From: Ephemerocybe angulata
Lineage: Eukaryota; Basidiomycota; Agaricomycetes; Agaricales; Psathyrellaceae
DNA length: 64,000 nt
Direction: 5' to 3'
NCBI GenBank assembly: GCA_013368325.1
Contig: JAACJK010000166.1
Coordinates: 744,001 to 808,000 of the forward strand
Notes under the pieces: model-generated
Seen by the model: only the letters and a program-made list of their open reading frames with translations
Database searches by the model: none
What the model was told of the DNA's origin: nothing
Shown: positions 1 through 11,274 of the stretch, one piece after another
How the letters are laid out: each line of letters opens with the position of its first letter
Position numbering within the stretch: position 1 is the stretch's first letter
Translations under genes and position numbers: made by a program

Positions 1-1228
1 AGTCGGGGTTCCCGGCCCTCTCTTCTCGGGCTTCCAAAACGAAAAGGTATGGGACGACGAGGTGTGTCATATCGCCTGCGATGCTTTCTGGTGTTGAATG
101 CGCGAGGTAGCCACGTACGACGGCTTCAGGTTCCATCGCTCGCCATAAGTCGAGGTTCCAGTCGCTGGGCGATGAAGGGTCTTGAGGTGCGTCATAGACG
201 AGGCGAGAGAGAAGACTCAATTCCTCTCCAAGTTCGTCCAAGGAAGGGATGCCTTGCGAAGCTCCATGTTGGACAAGGGTGAGCGCAACATCGACCATCC
301 CGGTAGTCTGGATAATGGTGTTGACCCGGGTCGTATACCATTCCGTCAGCTCGCTGAATGACAGCGGTTCTTGTTGTGCCAAAGCTTGTTCTGGGATTGG
401 CGAAGTCAATTCCAGTGAAGCCCCTGCCTCCTGGATGGCGGCCTGGGTGCTGGGTAACTGAGAGAAGTCGAGGTCGGGTGCCGGTTGCCCTGAAGACCAC
501 CTCAATTCAGAGTTGGTATTCGAGTCGAGTGATGGTAGAAATCGTCGGTAAGCAAGGGGTTGGGCGTGTTCTGGGATGAAGCTGAGTATATCGAGGCGGA
601 ATGGCCAAAGGTCCGAGTTGTGTCTCCGAACGAGGATGCCGAGTGCGTCAAAATATTGCCCTGATGCAAGTGCTCTCGCCGATGCAAGCAGTGCACTCGA
701 GAGAAATTCTGCCAATGTGAAAGGAAGCTTGCCGGTCCGTTTCGGTTTTGAGGTCTGTACGGAACCTTCCTCGGCCCAAGGGTCATCTTCCCATTCGTCG
801 AGCTCCTCGTCAACCTCTTCCTCTTCCTCCTCAGCAGCTGCGGATACTGCGGCCTTCTCAAGCTCCACGTATGTGTTCAGTCTTCCCAGCCTTTCTAATA
901 GGACGGCTCGCAGTTGACAGAGTTGGGCGTCGGACGGGATGTGGTGGAAATGCTGCACTAAGAGTTCCTGGTTTGAGGGTCCTTCTTCACTCGACTCTTC
1001 CTCATCACGAGGGAGGAAGCCTTTGCATCGTTCCAAGACTGAATCTGTTCGCGAGATACCGTGTACGAGCAAGGCATGTTGAGTGTTGCGGTCTTCGAGT
1101 ATGCGGTCAACGCACGCAGCAGTTGCCCAGACATCGTCGGGAACGGCGCCTAGGATGTCGTATACTGCGTCTGTAGTGAGTTCCTCATCAGTGAGGGCCT
1201 TCCACCGTGAAGAGGCCGTCGTCGTCAT
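1..1228 (-). CDS. SEC39: Sec39-domain protein (NBAS/Sec39), partial
   Basis: N-terminal part of a Sec39-family protein; the frame is open without introns from the ATG at 1228 to the left edge, about 409 codons, so the C-terminus is missing. Sec39 (NBAS in animals) is a helical-rod subunit of the Dsl1/NRZ complex, which tethers Golgi-derived COPI vesicles at the ER. What is seen: an alpha-helical protein opening MTTTASSRWKALTDEEL, a phrase VPDDVWATAACVDRIL near residue 30, an acidic stretch around residues 135-160, and a 'LSRLVYDAP' phrase near residue 330 that is typical of the family. The assignment rests on these remembered family phrases, not on a search. NIP7 lies upstream on the same strand, 280 bp away. 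A second subunit of the same complex, RINT1/Tip20, lies at 46.7-49.8 kb. Confidence 0.78.
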   Translation of the reverse strand, partial: MTTTASSRWKALTDEELTTDAVYDILGAVPDDVWATAACVDRILEDRNTQHALLVHGISRTDSVLERCKGFLPRDEEESSEEGPSNQELLVQHFHHIPSDAQLCQLRAVLLERLGRLNTYVELEKAAVSAAAEEEEEEVDEELDEWEDDPWAEEGSVQTSKPKRTGKLPFTLAEFLSSALLASARALASGQYFDALGILVRRHNSDLWPFRLDILSFIPEHAQPLAYRRFLPSLDSNTNSELRWSSGQPAPDLDFSQLPSTQAAIQEAGASLELTSPIPEQALAQQEPLSFSELTEWYTTRVNTIIQTTGMVDVALTLVQHGASQGIPSLDELGEELSLLSRLVYDAPQDPSSPSDWNLDLWRAMEPEAVVRGYLAHSTPESIAGDMTHLVVPYLFVLEAREERAGNPD

Positions 1229-1508
1229 TTGAAGGTCCAGGGGAAGCGTTGGAAAGAGACAACGTCAATGATGCGTGTCACCACTGACCACAAGCTGCCC
1301 GGCCTATCATCTGATTGCCGGAGGTGAAATTCGCGTCCCTCCTCGTTCCTGCAGGCCAGAGACCATCCCTGCAACTAGCCTCGCCAAGTGGAATGGCATG
1401 ATATCTATAGTACATAATTACTCCACATAAAACAGCTACCTTACTTTTACAAGCAACATTCCAAGAGAGGCAATCGTGACAGGGCGAAGCAGCAGTAAAA
1501 TGCGTAAA

Positions 1509-2279
1509 TCAGAATAGCGTCTCCTCGTCGCGCAGGTATTCCCCGACATCCCTAAAAAAGGGGCTACGTTAGTTACTCGGAGTGGAAGGAGATAGCTTAA
1601 GGGTGCTCACGCTTGGTGAAAAACGATGATGGCAGTAGGGTCGAGTTTTCTTGTGTCCACTGTTGAACGGGCAGTCACACCGAAGCCCTGCAATGAAGGT
1701 AAGGGGGGCATCCCAGAATATTGTCATAGAGTTCGGGCTCACCAGAGGAATGTCACTCATGCTGAACACAACAACACCCTGGTGCTCCGGAGTATCCTCA
1801 GTTATACGACCCAGATGCGCCTTCACAATGTGGTTTCCGTAGAGGAAGGGCATCTCGCCATTGGGTTTTATCCATACCTGCAATGGAATAGTTTAGACGA
1901 CAGCAATTCAAACAGTCAGTGAAGCTCGATGTCGCACCTTGAACTTGGCGTATTGAGCAAGGTAGTCCAGGGCGGTGATGTGCAGTTTGAACTTTCCGCT
2001 CTTGCTGAATTTTCCAAAACACGTCCCAAGACTGACGAGGTTGGGGCGTGCTACCGATATTCCAAGGCGCATTGAGGATTCAGAGACATAGTAGACGCGA
2101 TCCTTCTGAAGCCTGAAGCAGTACGGCTCGTCTGGTCGGTCAATGAGATGCACAAGATTCTTGCCCTAAACATGGATTAGAAGGCAGTAACTCGATGGAC
2201 GGATCGCATTCTTGCTCACAATGTAGTTTGCAAGCTTGGTAAACACGGCCTTGGACTCTTCTTCTGTTAATGGGCGCAT
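1509..2279 (-). CDS. NIP7: 60S ribosome biogenesis factor NIP7
   Basis: Five exons (2279-2220, 2165-1938, 1877-1743, 1687-1611, 1551-1509) join in frame to 180 aa, the normal length of NIP7. Exon 1 reads [20 protein letters not shown], the diagnostic NIP7 start, and exon 2 continues with the conserved [15 protein letters not shown] and [10 protein letters not shown] phrases. The C-terminal half is the PUA RNA-binding domain; the end reads [19 protein letters not shown]7 binds pre-60S particles and is needed for 27S pre-rRNA processing in the nucleolus. All introns are GT-AG and 52-60 nt, except the third, 55 nt and stop-free in part. The gene is divergent from NRDE2 with only 127 bp between start codons, so the two probably share a promoter. 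Confidence 0.95.
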
Positions 2280-2406
2280 CGTCGAGGTAAAGTGGGAGTA
2301 TGTTACGGTTCTGGATTCAGCTCGAGAGAAAACCTTTGATGGATGATATAAGCATCATTAGGGGATTTGGGATTGAGTTCAACTCTCATTCAACGCGTCC
2401 TTGATC
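2280..2406. promoter_or_regulatory. shared NIP7/NRDE2 divergent promoter
   Basis: The 127 bp separating the NIP7 and NRDE2 start codons must hold the core promoters and 5' leaders of both genes. It contains a GATATAAG sequence near 2346 that could act as a TATA-like element for NRDE2; no other element is recognised. Confidence 0.5.
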
Positions 2407-5400
2407 ATGTCTATCCCTTCTTTCACTTCATTCCCTACATTCGAACCGGAATATCCAAAACAGTCATCGACCTCCGAAAGCAGGCTTGAGAAACGCAAGC
2501 GCGACGAAAGCCACAAGTCCAGCGCGTCCTCAAAGCGTAAAGACAGGGACAGGGACAGAGGCAGAGAGACAAGTCGGGAGAGGCACCGAGAGAAGGATAA
2601 GGACAGGCACAAGAAGAGGGACAAAGACAAGCATAAGGAGAGAAGCAGAAAGCTTCGCGGGGACGACTCAAGGGACCAGAGGCTTGAAGATGTCCCTTCT
2701 AATGTCGACGAAACATACCGCATGTTCTTCTCTGACCGCAAGCCAGACCGTTTGAACATCCAGTACGGTAGTATCCATGCAGGAGACATTCCAAAGTATC
2801 GCTTGATATATGGTATGTACTCCCACATCTTAACCGTCGACCTCTAATGATAGCAGGCGGCAGGTATGCGATTGGCTTGCCTCGTGGCCTCACACTGTAT
2901 CGAGCTGGGAAGGGCGTCGAAGTTTGTGTGAAGTCACGTAACAACAAGGTACATACCTTCTATAATCATCTTTGCGACCTGCTGAAAATTACTGCAGCTT
3001 TCAAGCATTACCGATTCTCGCACACGGTCTCTATTAGCCCTACCTCCAAACAGGCGAGTCATCCAGTCAGACGAGAACGGCAAATACACCGAGGTCGATG
3101 GTTTTATTCGCCTCCCAACTCGGCGCGGCAAGTCCAGTCCGGAAGACACCTATCGCTCCATACTCGAGGCCAATCCCGGGGACAGCACCGGCTCAGAATC
3201 TGACTCTTCGGCTGGAAGCTCAGACGAAGGCGGTTCTGATGACGAAGTTGGGGGGGATAAACTTCCAGAAACATCTCAACAGGCGCAGCTTCGTACCTTG
3301 GAGGAGAGGCTTGCGGAGGATAAAGGCGAAGTAGGGACGTGGTTAGAGCTATTGGATGCTACCCTTTCTTCCATCCCGATCACTTCCAAGAACGCGACCA
3401 AGGCTCGATGCGACATCACAGTCGCTCTCCTAGAACGTGCAATCAAGAGTCATTCGACTTGCCATGCATCCCCGATCTTGCGAATCAAATATCTCAAGGC
3501 CGGAGAAGAAGTGTGGAGTCCTGCGCAGTTGAAGGAGCAATGGGAGGCGGCATTGGGGCTGGGAGACGTCGCACTTTGGCTGGAGTGGCTGGAATGGCGA
3601 ATGCGGCACAGGAGGGATGGACTGGATGGACTTGTAGAGGATGTCACCCGTCTCCTATCCTCACCGCCTTTCCAAGGGGAAACAGCAGATGTGGAATTGG
3701 CGAGATTACGAGCTTTCTGGAGAACCCTTGTTGCTATCCAGAGTGCAGGTACGTATTTTTCATTAGCATGGTCCCGTCAATTGACATACCAACACGCACT
3801 CACCTAGGATTCGCTGAGCGGGCGATGGCGATGCTCCAAGCGCAGCTAGAAGTGGCATTTCATTTACCTTCAGCTTTGGAAACCTCCCCGTTTTCGTACC
3901 AGATGGACGAGCTGGAGGAGTTTTGGGAAGGCGAGTCTTTGCGAACCCTAGAAGATGGCGCAAAAGGTTGGGACAGGTGGTTTGACAACTTTCGCCCGGA
4001 CTCCGATGCTACAGCGGTGTCCCCGCAAAAGCCTCTTGAAATTCGTGATTTGGACCCTTATCGGCAATGGGCCTTCCAAGAAGCCGCTGAAGATGTTATT
4101 TCATCGTTTCCTTCGCGTGCACCGCCCGAAGCGGAGGGCGTGGATCCGTATTCAATGGTTCTGTTTTCTGACATCCGGCCACTGTTGGTCCCGCTCACCA
4201 CTCCTCAAGCTAAGCAAGCCTTACGATTGCTGACACTCACGTTCCTCGGAATTCCCCTCCCCGGTCTGTCTCAAGTGTTTTCAGGCCATGTGGGTGATGC
4301 CAATTGGGACGATCGCTGGTCCATGGGTAGTGCAAGGCGCATTGCAAGCATCGTACCAAATGGCACTGAGCGTCGCGACATAGTTGGTGAATCCATTGCC
4401 GGGGCTATCATCGCGAACGAGAAGGAATACAGGGACGCGTTTGGGCCAATCAAACAATGGGGATACGGTGCCCTCTCGCCTTTGGATATATGGATGAAGG
4501 GAACGAAGGCACGCACATTTTTCTGGGATTCAGGGGACATCGAAGGGGTGGACACCAAACTGGTACTGCGGGCATTTTCGCAGTTAAGACAAGGTGAAGG
4601 TGATTTCGAATGGGATTTGTTGGCCCTCGCATTCGAAGCTGCTCTGAACGTGAAAAGGTTCGTTTCATCCAGTTGTTTCACAAATCCTACTATCTAATAT
4701 CACACTAGCTCTCTGAAGCTTTCCAAGGCCTTCCTCTCAGTCCCCAGACATGCCCTCGAGTATTGGAATGCCCACGCACAACTCGAACGCATCAACGGGC
4801 GACCCGACGCGGCCCGCAAGGTCTACCAAACTGTCCTCGCCGACACCCAATCCCCCTCACCCCAGGCTGGAGTCAGCGCTATGTGGTGGAGTTGGGCCGA
4901 GATGGAGTGGTTGTCGGGCAAAGGCGATCAAGCTATGTACGTTGTCCTGCGGTCTGTGGGCGTTGAGTCGACGACAGGCGTGGGGGTGTTGCGTGCAAAG
5001 CGGGCGCTGAGTGATGCAGCGGCAATGGCGGCGGGATGGCGGGACAAGCAAAATTGGACGAAACTGCGAGCTCTCTTCGAGCTTCTAAATGGGGTGGATA
5101 TGGCGGAAGTTCTGACTATCTTCGATGCTCAACTTGCATCGCTACAGCATGGCCAGGTTGCTCACGAAAGCCTGACGATGGCATCTCTTCTGTTCGTTTA
5201 CAACTATCGCGTGGTTATAAAGGCGCCTATGCCACCTGTGCTTCTTCGAGAGCGAGCCGAACATGCTCTCGAGGAATATCCCAGCAACTCAATCATTCTC
5301 GGCGTGTTTCTCGAAGGCGAGAAGGGACAGGGAGTGTGGGGTAAGGTCAGGGGTATGCTAGGGGCAAGCAATGGGAAGGTGAAGGACGTTGCGAGACGCG

Positions 5401-5947
5401 TGGAGGAGGTCTGGGTTGCAGGTTGGGAAAAGGGTAGGTGGCCGGAAGAAATCGAGAGAACAAGGAGTGGGTTGGCCGCAGCCGTTGAACATGAAAGGTG
5501 CGTCGCGTCAAATCAAGTGCTGGGGCTCTTAAACATGACTCACGCAAATCGCAGAACACGAGGGAGTCCCATTATTTGGCGGTTGTACTTAGAATTCGAG
5601 ATCAAGGCTGGGCAGCACCGGACAGCTAAGAAGTTGCTCTTCCGCGCAATTGGGGAATGCCCCCTTGTGAAAGGTCTGTTGATTCATTTCCCGGTCTAGA
5701 AGGAGGTGAACTAATGGAGCCCACAGAACTCTATCTGCTAGCATTTGGCCCACTTCGGGCAGTCTTTGATGGCAGAGAGCTGCAGAGCTTGGCTGACCTG
5801 ATGGCTGAGCGGGGGCTGCGGCTGCATAGAGGGCTGGACGAAGTCGTGGATATAGTCGCCGAGAACAAGGAGGCTGTCGACAATGAGGAGGACGAGGACG
5901 AGATTGAGCACAATGCGCGGGAGCTGCGTCGGTTGATGCCATACTGA
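2407..5947 (+). CDS. NRDE2: NRDE2-family protein (nuclear RNAi / exosome-linked)
   Basis: Multi-exon gene of about 1,050 aa, with introns near 2813-2857, 2949-2996, 3751-3809, 4660-4709, 5499-5553 and 5675-5725, all GT-AG. The start ATG at 2407 gives MSIPSFTSFPTFEPEY. Residues about 25-85 are an Arg/Asp/Lys/Glu-rich low-complexity tract, followed by the conserved block 'DRKPDRLNIQYGSIHAGDIP' and 'YRLIYGG' typical of NRDE2 N-termini. The remainder is helical with HAT/TPR-like repeats (for example WLELLDATL, ALWLEWLEWRM, YRQWAFQEAAEDVI). In animals and fission yeast NRDE2 interacts with the Mtr4 helicase and acts in nuclear RNA surveillance and RNAi-linked silencing; that role here is inferred from family membership. 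It shares a divergent promoter with NIP7. The C-terminus is acidic (NEEDEDEIEHN). Confidence 0.88.
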
Positions 5948-6207
5948 GTGTACAAATAGCGTAGTGTGACATAATGGGTTTGTGACAAGCGTGACAGTTG
6001 TTGACTGGCACGAGGCGTGTGGTGGACTGGGCTGCTCGCTACTCTTTTACCTCCACGCAGAGCGCAATTCGTTCAGGAATCACTTCCTGCCTGGCCCCAG
6101 TCTCCAAATTCTTCGTTCTTCTAGCTTCGAATGCTCTAATCGCCACATTCCCTTGCTTTTTTTCTATCTTCATGCTTCGACTTTAGTTACTCTAGCCATC
6201 CACTACT

Positions 6208-9025
6208 ATGTCGGCCGCTCCACCTCCAACTCTCCTGGTTCCCCGCGAAGATTGGGCCGATACCGACTTCGACATCCCCGACGGCATACCGCTCCACGCA
6301 CATTCAGATAAAGAGGACGAAGACGAGGATGAGGACTGGGATATGGAAATGGACCTGGGTCCGACTGGAGGCGCCAAGGTCAAGGCTGTAGTCGCCGGAA
6401 TGCTCGCCAGGTCCAACTCTTCTACGCGAGCTCCTCTTGCTGCCTCTACCTCGCAAATTATCACTATTCGCCCGCCAATATCGTCACTGGATGTCGAGGA
6501 GGACGATGAGGAGGGCGTATCCACCATCAAAGCCACCGATCCTGTGCTCACCCTCCGACCCAAGGCCCCTAAACAACCACTCCCGCAGATCATCGATGAA
6601 GACTTTGAGGAGGGCTTTGCCTTGCCCTCGGATCTTACTAAACTCTCCCTTGTACCCCAATCTCTTAACCACAGGTCCTCAAAGAACTCGCTGGAGTGGG
6701 GTGACAAGGATAGCTCGACGTCGTCTTCTCAGTCCTCCGATGCCTACTCGACTCTTGGGTTCGCCGACGTCTCCCCACATTCGCATTCCGGCACCTCTGT
6801 ATCATTACCCGATACCGAAACCGAGGAAGAAGATGACGATCTCGAAGGTCTTGTCATTCCGAATGCCTTGTTTGAATCCAAGCAGAGTGTCCGGCATCTC
6901 AACAAGATCTTGGAGACCAAGAAGAAGGCCGACACGGCAACCAACCAAGTTCAGGTTGCCACACCCAACCCCGAGGACGACTTTGAGGCTGGTCTCATCA
7001 TCGAAGACGACGTGGATCTCAGCCCAAGCCGCCTCCTCACCAACTCCAACCCTCGACGGCTGTTCAACCGCAGCAGCAGCCTTCCCCAACCAAGACCCTC
7101 TACTCTTCGGCCACCATCTCGTCCAAAGCTAGAACGGTCGAAATCCCCGTCGAACCCCCCTCCATCATCACAGCGCCAACTGCAGAAGATCCGACTGTCC
7201 CCCTCACCCCCCCTAAGACCCCCTTCCCGCTCTCAGACTTTTCAAGCTTTCGGCCCTCCCCCACCCATACCCTCACCAACTCCCTCACCATCTAGCAGTT
7301 TCCTGACGCCCAAACCAGGTAGCCTACGCGGTCAGAAATCACATTCGGGCCTGAAGCCTCCTACACCCCCCTCTACTGTCCGGAAGCTGTCACGGAAAGC
7401 CTCGTTGTCTGTCCTTGAATCAAGCCAAAAGCAAGCCACAAGGACATCAACAGAGGCTAACAATCAACCCAAACAACTAGCACGTTATGAAGAACCCACA
7501 GTGGCTTCGAAAGCAAAGAGTCACAAGAACTCGACCAGTCGCATCCACGACTTCAAAGTACCTCCTACCCGTCCCTCTACCCCATCTTCGAACACAGCTG
7601 CATTGCGACTCACCATGCCAACTCAGTCAAGAATCAAATCGCGCCCGGGTCTTTCACAACTCTTCTCGCAATCCCTCGAACCCCAGCCACTGCAAACTTC
7701 ACGCGCTATTTCACCCCTTCCACCTCGGCCGCCATCCTCCGCCTCGCTACGACTATCATCTTCGTCACGAGGCAAAGCCCCTACCTCAACTTCCCCTCCC
7801 GCCACTGTCGCCCCGAAACTCCTTCGAAAACCCAAGCGGTTCCGCACTTATGGCGATGGAACCGAGCTGGACGGTTTCGACGACTTACCCTTGGACCAAG
7901 ATAAAGAAGGGCGGTTTAGAGTACATCCCAAAGGCCAAAGTAATCGAATACCTGGCTCATCGTTCGAAAAACCATTTTCGAAGTCTGCCGGCGATAAGCC
8001 TTCCGAGGGCAAACAGGGCACGATACGAAGAATGAAGGGCACCATTACAAGTCTGAATGGTACGTAACGAATGTCTGTGAGTGTTTCCGACGCGACTGAC
8101 TTCTGAGTTATTCAGAGTCTGCCACCGGCATCTTGACACCTGCCACCAATACATTGCGACGGACTACTACCACTATCGACTTCCCCAGTAGACCCCCTTC
8201 GAAGTCTGTTAGCGAGGTCTTGCCCAAGAAGAGGAAGAATGTTTCATCTCCCAGCAAATCATCGCCAGGCACCACCCGCCGGAAACCAACGCTCATTCGC
8301 AACCTTGGGGGCGCTGCTGGACCTAAAGGTATGCTACTGCCCGCAATCACAACAAACCGCCACTAACTGGAATTGAAGTGGTCGGGGATATGAAATATAA
8401 TCCTTTAACCCAGCGTTGGGAAGGCAATGACCAGGTCCTCCGAGAGTTTGACGCAGCAATGGGCACATCAACTCGGCCAGCCTTGATCACTCCCTTCACC
8501 GGATCCACCGTCGGTTCACCTTCTGGAAACTACTCCAATGGCGCTCGCGTGGTTGGTAACATGTACTTCGACCCGCAACAAATGCGATGGATATCCACAC
8601 TCCACCCCGACGAAGAAGAACCCGATGTGTTCGCGAATATGGCCGACGATGAAGAGGATAGCGACGCATGGGAGGGCAAAAGTGGGACTATCCGAGCAAC
8701 CGCTAATGGCCCACGGACTTCTGACGCCAGTTCCGTCGCTTCGGGCACTGAATCTGTCGACGTACATATGGCGTCGGCAGTCGCCGTCTTGCCGTGCCAT
8801 TCAAGGACTATCTCTGACTCTGGTAGCGACGATCGTGGCTCACGCGCGTCGATGCACGTGGGAGATATCGACGAGGACTTCATTGAAAAGTGCCGGCAAG
8901 CTGAAGAGCGTCACCGGACGGAAATGAGGGGATGGAAATCCTCAATATCCAAGTTCGATCCTTATCAGCCCCCCAACCTGTCTCATCTTTATGAGATTAG
9001 GGCTCTTGCCACGCGCAAGTACTAG
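6208..9025 (+). CDS. byr4: Byr4/Bfa1-like septation-network GAP subunit
   Basis: Three exons (6208-8059, 8116-8328, 8379-9025) give 903 aa. The N-terminal two thirds are disordered, rich in Ser, Pro and acidic residues, with repeated 'EDDFEAGLIIEDD' and 'DEDFEEGFALP' motifs typical of Byr4. The C-terminal part carries the conserved pair GDMKYNPLTQRWEGND and GNMYFDPQQMRWIS, which is the best identifying signature. In fission yeast Byr4 binds Cdc16 to form a two-component GAP for the small GTPase Spg1 at the spindle pole body, restraining septation; budding-yeast Bfa1 is the counterpart. The function here is by homology. The NRDE2 stop is 260 bp upstream on the same strand. Confidence 0.85.
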
Positions 9026-9438
9026 GTTTCTATGCTTTCATCTGCCTTTGTCCCTTCGATTTTTGACCCTTCTTGTCCAATCCTAATGTAATCATGTCAC
9101 CATTCGTCTTTCCTGCATACCTCTGTAACTCTTGGATTCCCCTTCTTTTTATTGCCTTTGTTTCTTCTCAACATGTTGTTTTTTTCTCCAAGCACTACCG
9201 TATAATGTACCCATGCTCGTCCTCCATACCACCCACGCTCCTTCACTTTTCTATCTACCTTCTATGCACATCCGTCATACTCTACTAGTACGTTTGGCGA
9301 TGGCGCATATGCTCCTCTCCGGATCTTCGTAGTACACTCTGCCACTCTTTTGTAATGGTCTATACATACAGGAACCAATCTAGTCACAAAATGCCAAACA
9401 TATCAAATGTAACGAATTCTCCTAACTTCGACCGCTAA

Positions 9439-9458
9439 AGCCATTCCGAGCCATTCCG
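9439..9458 (+). repeat. tandem decamer AGCCATTCCG x2 upstream of ureD
   Basis: Two perfect adjacent copies of AGCCATTCCG lie about 100 bp before the ureD start codon. A binding site is possible but unproven. Confidence 0.6.
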
Positions 9459-9484
9459 TCGCCGGCGGAGTCTTTCATGTACGC

Positions 9485-9504
9485 CACATGTTCTCACATG
9501 TTCC
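9485..9504 (+). repeat. tandem decamer CACATGTTCY x2 upstream of ureD
   Basis: Two adjacent copies, CACATGTTCT and CACATGTTCC, each containing the palindrome ACATGT, lie 53-72 bp before the ureD start codon. Confidence 0.6.
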
Positions 9505-9537
9505 GACTCTTTATCTCTGATCTCTTTCCCCGCCGCA

Positions 9538-9588
9538 ATGAACTCAGATCCAAGCCATGAACTCTCCGCCATACCCATTTGCAGATAG
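9538..9588 (+). CDS. upstream ORF overlapping the ureD start
   Basis: An ATG at 9538 opens a 16-codon frame (MNSDPSHELSAIPICR) that ends at a TAG at 9586-9588, overlapping the ureD start at 9557 in another frame. If the mRNA includes 9538, this uORF would reduce translation of ureD. Whether it lies in the transcript cannot be seen. Confidence 0.35.
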   Translation: MNSDPSHELSAIPICR

Positions 9589-10661
9589 CGTTGCATCCCC
9601 TTCTGCGGAATTGAAATCGGGGCATGGGAGGATAGTGGTCTCGTCGCACGCTTCGAAGGCAGTGTTTTCTGAGCTCGCAGCTACCTATCCTCTGAAACTG
9701 CTATCGCCGCGCGTTGGCGCCGACGGGGTCGCTGTCGCCTATGTTTTAAGCTACGGCGGCGGTCTTATCGGTGGGGATGAAGTCGTTTTAGACGTCAAAG
9801 TCAAGGATGATGCGCGTTTAGTCTTGCTCTCTCAGGTGTGTGCTTGCAAGCTAGCTTTCGTTAGGCTACGTATCGGCGCTAATAAAAGGCTTGTCTATCG
9901 CTACGCCCCCTACTCAGGGATCCACAAAGGTGTTCAAAATGCGTCTGGGAACCCGGCTGGCATCGTCAGCATGGGTAGATTCCAGCTTGGCGAGTCCACA
10001 GCCTATACCCGAAGGTTCCGCCGACGCGCCAACCCTGACTACACAAGTCATGGACTACAGGGTCCATGAAGGATGTGGGCTGTACCTCCTCCCTGAACCT
10101 GTGACTTGCTTCCGCGACGCGTCGTACAAGCAAATTCAGAGATTCCATCTTGAAGATCGGACGAGTTCCCTCGTTCTGGTCGACTCGATCACGTCTGGAC
10201 GACAGGCGTTGGGAGAGGACTGGGACTTCGCCAAGTACTACAGTATGAACGAAGTCTGGATAGGGGGAAAGCTGATAACAAAAGACGTTATGCTTTTGGA
10301 AGGAGACCGGGAGGCAGCGAAGTCGCCGGACGATTCAAGTCGACATCGGGTTCCCAAACGCCTACTTCGAGACCAGCTGGCGCCGTACTCGTGTTACGCC
10401 ATGGTGCTGCTATATGGGCCACAGGCGCAAGAGACGATAGAAGACATCGCAAACCAATACAAGGAGTACATCGTCTACCAACGAAGAATGCCCACAGATA
10501 GCCTTTGGTCATTCTCCCTGCTTGGAGAAAACACCGCTGATGGAGCAGTGGTGCGTATTGCAGGGAAAGAGACGGAGGTTGTACGTTCCTGTTTGAAGGC
10601 CACTCTACGCCGACTGGAAAGGGTCATTGGGGTTGACACTTTTAGGCGTGCCTTTGCCTAA
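9557..10661 (+). CDS. ureD: urease accessory protein UreD
   Basis: Two exons (9557-9835 and 9918-10661, an 82-nt GT-AG intron) join in frame to 340 aa. UreD (UreH in some bacteria) binds apo-urease and, with UreF and UreG, delivers nickel to the active site. Family signatures seen: GHGRIVVSSH near residue 22, FSELAATYPLKLLSPR near 38, SYGGGLIGGDEV near 66, the STKVFK phrase at the exon junction, then LLPEPVTCFRDASYKQ, LVLVDSITSGR and KYYSMNEVWI. The chosen ATG gives the usual fungal N-terminus. It sits next to an allantoate-permease-like transporter, which fits ureide/urea nitrogen use. Urease itself and the other maturation factors are not in this window. Confidence 0.93.
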
Positions 10662-11274
10662 TTGTGGAATAGTTATGAAGAGGGCTTGAGATTGAGGGGG
10701 CAATTCTAGGTGCGAGCTAACGCCTTTGGACTCAGAGGGCCTAACTTAAACTTACTGGTAACTCGGAGGGTCAGTGTGGAACGTGCCAGCACCGCCTTCA
10801 TCCTGATGTGTTCCTTACAACGAAGTCTCGATGTCGGATGGACTGGATTATCCCAACACCGAGTCAACATTTTGGTACCGTCAAATTTTGGCAATCGAAG
10901 TATGTCCGTCGTATTTCCACTCATGATGTGTGTCCAGACTCCAAGCCAAGTAGTCTTCGGTCTGCACCTTGAGCTTTGAATCCGCGTGCTCCATTCAGTA
11001 GTGAACGGGCCTTCCCACAAGGGCCTAAGGAAGCGCCCATGGTTCGGACCATTGCTGAATTCGTTCCTTAATCCCCGAAACTGTCAAGATCTTATCTATC
11101 AGGGCCTTGAACCCTGCCACCCCCTGCTTTCCAAAAATAATGATCCAGCAGCTCCGTCATTTCGACACGCTTTCGTGCTTCCCGCTGATTTAGTCATTTT
11201 TAAACTATATAAGGCCGTGGACCGAACTCTTAGAGTTCGTGGGTGCATCGCTCTTTCCTTTCTACCTTCACACC
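10662..11274. other. intergenic: ureD 3' flank and permease promoter
   Basis: 613 bp without a convincing gene. Short frames in it are unrelated to known proteins. The right end holds a TATA box at 11206-11212, followed by a pyrimidine-rich leader before the permease ATG at 11275. Confidence 0.7.
11206..11212 (+). promoter_or_regulatory. TATA box of the Dal5-like permease
   Basis: TATATAA, 63-69 bp before the start codon, followed by a CT-rich initiator region. Confidence 0.6.

Larger units (their letters stand above)
9026..9556. other. intergenic: byr4 3' region and ureD promoter
   Basis: This 531-bp stretch has no recognisable gene. The left part is pyrimidine-rich 3' flank of byr4; short ORFs there encode only hydrophobic low-complexity peptides. 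The right part holds two tandem decamer duplications (9439-9458 and 9485-9504) and an upstream ATG at 9538, listed separately. Confidence 0.7.

Noticed and set aside
6192..6707. 171-codon minus-strand frame, Ser-rich
   Set aside because: Exact antisense of the byr4 N-terminus; low-complexity Ser runs mirror the acidic codons of the real gene.
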